39,523 nt of DNA. Origin: Bigelowiella natans CCMP2755. Taxonomy: Eukaryota; Cercozoa; Chlorarachniophyceae. The DNA is taken from contig ADNK01003097.1 of assembly GCA_000320545.1 (NCBI GenBank), positions 12,501-52,023 on the forward strand, read 5' to 3'. Each line of letters opens with the position of its first letter. Position 1 is the stretch's first letter. The position numbers and the translations under genes are program-made. This document shows positions 33,887 through 39,523 of this stretch, one piece after another. A model generated the notes under the pieces. That model saw only the letters and a list, made by a program, of their open reading frames with translations. It did no database searches and was not told the DNA's origin.

Positions 33887-34530
33887 CAAGGGTTTCTCAC
33901 TCCCCGGGAATCCCGGCAGGGATGCGCGGACTTTTTAGGTGTGCCTCATTTCGGCGGCAGCCGAAAATTTTTTTAGGATTTGAACTAAAAATGAAGATTT
34001 CCTTGCAAAAAAACGAACTTCATGTGTGAACATCCATGGATTTCTTTGGCCGAAATTGACGTGAAATCTCTGGTAACGCTCGCAACTTTTTTTCACACGA
34101 GTTCATTGGGGCCAACCCCAGCACACCACACCAACCTTCCTTGCCCTCTTTCCCTCATGTCAAATTCAGAGAAGTGTGTGTTGAAGAACGGGAGTCATGT
34201 GAGGGTGCATCATGAACACAACGGGGTCGTAGTTGCACACGACAGTGTGATTTCTCTGCCAAAGTGCGGTTGGGGTCATGTGACGAGGAGGCAATTGCGA
34301 GGAGGCTGGCTAGCTGGACGGGAAGACACATCCTTGGGGAGAACTTGAGGCAACGTTCTCGGTTGCTGAGGACGAATGGCGTCACATCAGGAGAAGCTGC
34401 AAGGAGGATGGTTTGAAGGATGTGTGCCAGTCATGCCTGTGTGCTGACCACACAAGATGCATGTGCAGATCCGCGGAACACACAACCCTCCAGAGCTGGC
34501 ATCGCAGTGTTTGATTGCATGTTCACACAC

Positions 34531-34571
<41 letters not shown>

Positions 34572-34615
34572 CACACACACACACACATGCACACATGCAC
34601 ACATGCACACACACA

Positions 34616-34652
<37 letters not shown>

Positions 34653-35177
34653 GCACACACACGCACACACCATGCACGTGTGCATCGTGGCTTGCCTTTT
34701 CTTCGTTCATCACTCGCTGTTGAATTTGAACACGTCACTTTGAAATTGTGAATCATTTCAGAAGAAATGTGCCAATGTTGACCAGTGAAAAATGAACTGG
34801 CATGAGCCCGCTGCTCCGCGCTGCGTGCACACTGCGCCTCGCTGTTCCTGCCACAAACTGCAAAAAATCATGCCTGCGCGCGCATTTTTGCTCCGGAAAC
34901 GTTCAATTTTGTGTTTTGAGTTGTGAAAATTTGAGAGAAGAAAGATCTTTTTGCACCTGTCACTTTGGCATGGTTTTTGTGGAAGGAGGCGAAGTCAGGG
35001 GCGTTTCCGGAGCACTCAAAGTTTGTGCCCTGCCCATTTTCGATTTTCCAAAAAACAATTTTTTTTGCTTCCCTGAGGGTCCTAGGGCCCTCACATGGTC
35101 CACAGGGGTCATGTGTGAAAGTTTGGAGTGGAATCCGCGCATGCCTGCCGGGATTCCAGGGGAGTGAGAAACCCTTG
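33887..35177. mobile_element. Non-autonomous hAT-like DNA transposon, 1.29 kb
   Basis: The ends are 44-bp terminal inverted repeats (33887-33930 and 35134-35177) that match at 42 of 44 positions. They start CAAGGGTTTCTCACTCCCC, which resembles the CA-A/G-GG termini of hAT elements. The 8-bp target duplication TGAGCGTG also fits the hAT superfamily. The interior has no transposase: it holds short frames, a long CA microsatellite and Phe/Lys-rich AT stretches. The right target duplication is separated from the element by a later MITE insertion. Mutator-like elements (8-11 bp duplications) are the alternative. Confidence 0.78.
34536..34670. repeat. (CA)n array with ATGCAC interruptions
   Basis: About 130 bases of near-continuous CA dinucleotides with a few ATG or ATGTG interruptions, inside the hAT-like element. 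Confidence 0.9.
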
Positions 35178-35179
35178 TG

Positions 35180-35505
35180 TGTAGCGCGTACCACTACGCG
35201 GGCACAAGTCACGTGCGACAACAAAGGGGTTGTCGCGGATATAGAATATAGATAACGTAGATATTAATACAGCATAGGCACGTGGGTTCCGGCGGGACTC
35301 ATGGCAGCACACCGGAAGTGTGCTGCCCCACGTGCGGCGGCATTCGCGAAAGCTTCGCGAATGATTACGCAGTGCACGATTTAATAAAAATATAATCTTT
35401 AATAAAAATAAACACAACTCTTCAAAAGGAAGCAAACGTGCCTTTCCCCCCCCCTGCCTACTTGTGCACGTAGCGCCTCGGCCTGTGAACACCTTACGCG
35501 CAACA
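35180..35505 (-). mobile_element. MITE-like hairpin element, copy 1
   Basis: A 326-bp unit with imperfect 11-bp terminal inverted repeats (TGTAGCGCGTA at one end, TGTTGCGCGTA at the other; 10 of 11 match). It is flanked by the 4-bp duplication TGTG (35176-35179 and 35506-35509). It encodes no protein and contains three internal palindromes, described for copy 2. It is base-for-base identical to the reverse complement of copy 2, which implies recent spread or sequence homogenisation. It sits inside the target duplication of the hAT-like element. Confidence 0.85.
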
Positions 35506-35507
35506 TG

Positions 35508-35515
35508 TGAGCGTG
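35508..35515. repeat. Right target-site duplication TGAGCGTG
   Basis: Partner of the 8-base word at 33879-33886. Its first two bases are shared with the 4-bp TGTG duplication made by the MITE insertion. Confidence 0.78.
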
Positions 35516-35711
35516 CTGCCAACCCGTGCTGAGTGGTTCAACATGTACGCATCGGCAGCCGATTTTAAATTCGAGAGAGTCTCTCGAGTTTTCAGGGATT
35601 TCCACCAATAATTACCGGGGCTCCGGGATTTCCGCCGGTATTGTCCGGTGTTTATTTATTTGAAGTTTAAACTTCGAGCAACTTGCTAGCAATTACCCGA
35701 CTGTGCTTCGA

Positions 35712-36293
35712 ATGAGGCTGCTCTTAGCTGCTAAGCTTTTGCTTATCCTCCCTTTAGGAAGCGCTTCCCGCAACGCGGGAAATTCTTCGCTCAAAAGTGC
35801 TAATACGCCCTATACCGAGTTGGGTGTACTTTCGGATACTTATGGCGAACCGCACATAATTCACATCGGCGCGCAGAATTACAATTGCAAGGTTTGAATC
35901 GTTTGATTCCATCTCAAAAAGAATCTGAGCGCGTAGCATCGTTTGAAATTTGATTCTGTGCAAAGGTGCTAGGTGCCGGGCAATCCGGAATCGTGTACAC
36001 AATTGATAACGATCCGTCTAAAGTCATAAAGCTACCGATAGATGAGGCAAAAGTGGAGGATTTCCAGGACGAAGCAGATGTAATTACACCTGCAGTAGTT
36101 TTATGAGTAAAATAAACCGTTCCAAAATATTTTCTTTTGCAATAACAAATGTCAGGGATCTAAAGAAATTGCCAAACATGGCATCAAGACTGTAGCAACG
36201 TCAGAGAAACTAGACGGAGTCAGGGTTACGTACAATGGGGCCACCCACGATGTCGCTGGAGGTACCAAAAACGCACTCGCATGCACATGTACA

Positions 36294-36347
<54 letters not shown>

Positions 36348-36399
36348 GATATACATCACAGGCTTTAGTTAAAATTTACTGATGTTACATATATGTACA

Positions 36400-36433
<34 letters not shown>

Positions 36434-37602
36434 ATGTGTACACCTATTCATATTAATATTCACAGCTCTCATCAAGAAGAGGGTTCACGGTGCCTACCTC
36501 CAAGACATTATCCAAGTCTTATGCTTATCTGATAATGAGATAAAATTCGATACCTATAAACCGAATAACGCGGGATATGACCCGAAGGATTGTTTGATAA
36601 ACGTGCCTGTGGATAAATTGGTATTCCATTCAAATGTCAATATTCTTTTCCCCCCCCTTTTTAAAATGAAGTCTAATCTAACCAGATATTGAAAAACGAC
36701 GAAAAATATCTGAGGGTGAAGAAAATGCTTGGACCCAAAAATTTGTGGTCGAACATTTTTGGACCTGGAAATCGCAGAACGAAGCTCGCAGCTATGGTAA
36801 GTTGCAATTCGTTTTATTCTTAGGTGTTCTTCCAAACAGACCGATGATAATGTTTTTGAATCCTTTCTTCTCCTCTGCAAGGTTATACCTCAAGTCAAGT
36901 GCATGTGGAAAAAAATTGAGCAAATGGTGAGTTGAAGAACGCAGTTCTTCCAAAAAGCTAGTTTGTTTTGGAAGGAACAACTGGTTCCTAATACATGCAT
37001 GCATCTTGAACAGCAAAAAGTGTGACAAATGAATCTGAATTTTTCCATATGTAGATGAGAGATCAAACTGCAGAGGGATATATTGCTGACGTGAAACCTG
37101 CGAATATGATGTGGGACTTCGATGAAAACGTCTTATATCTCGTCGATTATATGTATTTTAGAAAAGGTAAGCAAGAACATTTTCAGTAGTGTGGAAACGA
37201 TCAACCTCTAGTTCAAACAAGAAACAACACGTTGGAATCGCGAAAGATTGAATGCAGTCATTCTCACATATCGAACATCCAAAGGAAAAATACATGGGGA
37301 CAACGTACACGAACACACGCATGTGCAAACACGGTCACACAATAAAACACATACACACATACCTACCTTCAGGTTCAAGCGACTACAATAACATACTGAA
37401 TCATTATGATCAAATGACCAGAGGAATCACTCAAACTTGGAACTACAATGGAGGGAAATGCCTTGGGGAGCACTGGACAGATACTTCTATACCAACTGTC
37501 TTTAAGGATGTTTTCCCATCCCAACAATGTCACGAACATCATGGCGGCCTCTCTCTTAACCCCAAAAAACACAAAAAGGGCCACAAGCAGCATCATCCGT
37601 GA
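35712..37602 (+). CDS. Secreted protein-kinase-like protein
   Basis: Eight exons (35712-35891, 35966-36079, 36156-36261, 36466-36620, 36686-36796, 36882-36926, 37055-37166, 37373-37602) close in phase to 350 residues. It starts with a signal peptide (MRLLLAAKLLLILPLGSAS). Kinase landmarks follow in order. The glycine loop is at 63-71 (GAGQSGIVY). The ATP-contact Lys is Lys82 (VIKLP). The catalytic loop is at 247-254 (IADVKPAN: Asp249, Lys251, Asn254), with Ala in place of the usual His/Tyr before Asp. The metal-binding Asp is Asp268 (LVDYMYF, replacing DFG). The fold is therefore kinase-like and may be active, in the secretory pathway or outside the cell. The C terminus is Trp-, His- and Lys-rich (HKKGHKQHHP). 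It lies between two inverted MITE copies. The exact kinase family is not recognised. Confidence 0.8.
36296..36431. repeat. (TA)n at 36296-36345 and (TG)n at 36400-36431
   Basis: Two long microsatellites fill most of the third intron of the kinase-like gene, between exons ending 36261 and starting 36466. Confidence 0.9.
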
Positions 37603-38790
37603 TGCAACAAAAACATCGGCGGAAGGGAAAACCTGAAAGTCCCATTGGCGTACGTGGTTTGCAGGCGTCTATGTTCTGCGTGCCACGCGTTTCTCAATCC
37701 TGACTGAAGCCGAAATCACTGAGAGTTCAGCCAGATGATGCAATTTTCTTTCGAATCCGAATCCATCCGGGTCGATGGTAGGTCAAACAAAACGTCTTGC
37801 AATCGAAAGCAATGTGAACTGGCCATGGTTCATCAATGTCATGCACGTGTGCAGTAGCAGTTTCTTCATCATCGTTGTAGACGAGTACTTGGGTGCTGAT
37901 GCGAACGACACGCATGTAGCAGCTCACTGGTGAGAATGAGAAGTGTGCCAGAGCATGCGTCTGGCGCAACAAGACCTAGCCAGCTAGCACGTGCTCCAAT
38001 GCTAGAATGCTGCACGCATGGTAACCATGCATGACATCGGTGCTGCCATGACAAAATTGTTGAACGTGCAGGGCAAAGCTAGAAAGGTGGTGATCGATGC
38101 ATGATCACGATGAGGAGATGCCGCATCATCACACCTTGCTGCCAAGCAAATCACATCGCATGTGAATGCTGTTCAATCAAAGAAAACGCATCGGCTGATT
38201 GTTGCTGCAATGCAACAAACTCTTGAGCACTTGCTAGCTTGGAAAAAAGAAGCATGTGAAAGTGTCACCCAGAACTGAAGAAGTCAAGTTTCACTTGACA
38301 AAGGCCAGGCAAAATTGCCAGATCGACGCACACTTTTTGGTCTAGCGCATTGATTTTGGGTCAAATTTTGGATTTGTGCTGATTCGGAATGGGTTCGACG
38401 CGAGATCTTTCACAACTGGACAATTGACAATGTGTCACATCTGTTTTCATCAAAATGCACCACTGAGTGAGTTCTCACGTTCTCACGTTTCAAAAAACAT
38501 CCAAAATGTGCCAGAAACACCTTGTTTTGACACAGCTTTTGCGCTGTGATTGCCATTTTGGCTGCCCAAAGTTTTTCCAAACTTGCGAGCCATTCAGATT
38601 CTGATGTGTTCTGATGCATGAAAAAACAATCGGTGTTGACACTCACTAGCTCATCAAAGCTCTCTGGCTCTGGGCGACGGCTAGACGGTTCCGAATCTGC
38701 AAAATTCGAAAGTTGGACCAAAATTCGCTGCCTAGCTCTGGAGCTCCAGAGCTAGCTAGCTGCACGTGCTGGACCAAAAGGTGTGTGCGC
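37603..38790. other. Spacer between kinase-like gene and second MITE copy
   Basis: No exon is supported. From about 37800 to 38300 the DNA is rich in CATG, GCATG and CTAGC words. Farther right it becomes richer in poly-A/T interruptions (AAAAAACATCC, AATTTTGG), similar in style to the interior of the hAT-like element. It may be decayed transposon sequence, but I found no matching terminal repeats. Confidence 0.5.
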
Positions 38791-39116
38791 TGTTGCGCGT
38801 AAGGTGTTCACAGGCCGAGGCGCTACGTGCACAAGTAGGCAGGGGGGGGGAAAGGCACGTTTGCTTCCTTTTGAAGAGTTGTGTTTATTTTTATTAAAGA
38901 TTATATTTTTATTAAATCGTGCACTGCGTAATCATTCGCGAAGCTTTCGCGAATGCCGCCGCACGTGGGGCAGCACACTTCCGGTGTGCTGCCATGAGTC
39001 CCGCCGGAACCCACGTGCCTATGCTGTATTAATATCTACGTTATCTATATTCTATATCCGCGACAACCCCTTTGTTGTCGCACGTGACTTGTGCCCGCGT
39101 AGTGGTACGCGCTACA
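38791..39116 (+). mobile_element. MITE-like hairpin element, copy 2
   Basis: Identical to copy 1 but in the opposite orientation. The ends are TGTTGCGCGTA (38791-38801) and TACGCGCTACA (39106-39116). Internal palindromes are CATTCGCGAA/TTCGCGAATG (38933-38955), GGCAGCACAC/GTGTGCTGCC (38969-38993) inside GCACGTGGG/CCCACGTGC (38961-39018), and CGACAAC/GTTGTCG (39061-39080). Unlike copy 1 it has no target duplication: the flanks are GCGC and CCTC. A rearrangement at one side is therefore likely. Confidence 0.82.
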
Positions 39117-39167
39117 CCTCCCCCAAGTCACGTTGCTCCTTCCTTCCTTCCTTATTCCCTTAGACCT

Positions 39168-39512
39168 TCATCGCTTTCGGAACTTCACCAACCACCAGGT
39201 AATAGATTCCTCTCTAACCTTATCTCCTTTGTCGCTTACCCAGAACTCACCTTCGTCCTTAGGTTCGTGTCCATACCAGCCCTCTGCATCAAGGTCCCCC
39301 AGGACCTTATACCAGTGCTCAAAGGGTAAGTCGGGAACAGCTAGGTAGAGTAGCTGATATTTTCCGTCCTTTATTTTCATAGCTACCCTCTCCATATTTC
39401 GTAATCCAGGGTAGCCTAGATAGACAATCTTCATGCGCCAATCGTCGTTCACCCTGACCTTATTGTTTCCATATTCCACATCGAACTTAGGTCGGGGTCC
39501 TAAACAAGGCAT
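39168..39512 (-). CDS. Uncharacterised 114-residue ORF
   Basis: An uninterrupted minus-strand frame from ATG 39512 to a stop at 39168. The composition is protein-like and highly charged, with Trp and Tyr (PKFDVEYGNNKVRVNDDW, MKIKDGKYQLLYLAVPDLPF, ending ITWWLVKFRKR). No signal peptide, membrane segment or repeat is seen. It begins 51 bases right of the second MITE copy. It may be the last exon of a gene extending beyond the window rather than a complete gene. No family recognised. Confidence 0.5.
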   Translation of the reverse strand: MPCLGPRPKFDVEYGNNKVRVNDDWRMKIVYLGYPGLRNMERVAMKIKDGKYQLLYLAVPDLPFEHWYKVLGDLDAEGWYGHEPKDEGEFWVSDKGDKVREESITWWLVKFRKR

Positions 39513-39523
39513 TGCTCGCTCCC

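Noticed and set aside
34387-34756. Cys/Val- and His/Thr-rich frames on both strands
   Set aside because: They are translations of the CA/TG array inside the hAT-like element.
35109-35522. A 137-codon frame that also appears at 38783-39163
   Set aside because: Both frames are the same MITE read through. The shared protein is a by-product of the identical element copies, and the element's palindromes explain its sequence better than a protein.
1-39523. CRISPR arrays, rRNA and tRNA genes
   Set aside because: No regularly spaced direct repeats with unique spacers, no rRNA-like conserved blocks and no convincing tRNA cloverleaf with a GGTTCGA-type loop were seen. The GATTCGAATCGAG at 27863 is coding sequence of the aminopeptidase.

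Overview
The window is nuclear DNA of a photosynthetic eukaryote. Most convincing genes are split by many GT-AG introns of about 50-700 bases. Introns and spacers are full of di- and trinucleotide repeats. A thylakoid CURT1/CAAD-type gene carries an N-terminal hydrophobic signal followed by an Arg-rich transit-like stretch, which fits a complex (secondary) plastid. Intron density is extreme: the aminopeptidase gene reads as 28 exons. A chlorarachniophyte-like alga is one possibility, but that is a guess; nothing here fixes the taxon.

Layout. 1-3.7 kb: simple repeats, no supportable gene. 3.7-8.3 kb (+): candidate exons, a short Trp/Tyr-rich gene ending at 5750, a secreted single-exon ORF (6045-6770), and the 3' end of a leucine-rich-repeat gene (to 8287). 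9.4-12.6 kb (-): a six-exon membrane-anchored sulfotransferase, then an intronless GC-rich papain-type protease that stops before its catalytic His and Asn. 12.7-13.7 kb (+): a small three-exon gene. 15.7-17.4 kb (-): a coiled-coil protein with a novel-looking run of 10-residue GG repeats. 17.5-20.8 kb (+): a long multi-exon gene of unknown family. 21.4-22.3 kb (-): a GCN5-like acetyltransferase, divergent from and 179 bp away from the X-Pro aminopeptidase gene (22.5-28.8 kb, +). 29.5-31.3 kb (-): a six-segment K+ channel with filter TVGFGD and a C-terminal zinc ribbon. 32.2-33.3 kb (+): the CURT1-like gene.

33.9-39.1 kb is a mobile-element cluster. A 1.29 kb hAT-like element (44-bp terminal inverted repeats, 8-bp target duplication TGAGCGTG) has a 326-bp hairpin-rich MITE-like element inserted across its right junction. 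Removing the MITE plus one copy of its 4-bp duplication restores the 8-bp duplication exactly. A second, base-identical MITE copy lies 3.3 kb away in inverse orientation. Between the two copies sits an eight-exon gene for a secreted protein-kinase-like protein.

Exon chains were built by hand from splice signals, conserved motifs and codon-phase agreement. Where I give a full chain, every intron phase closes and the total is divisible by three. No expression data or database search was available.
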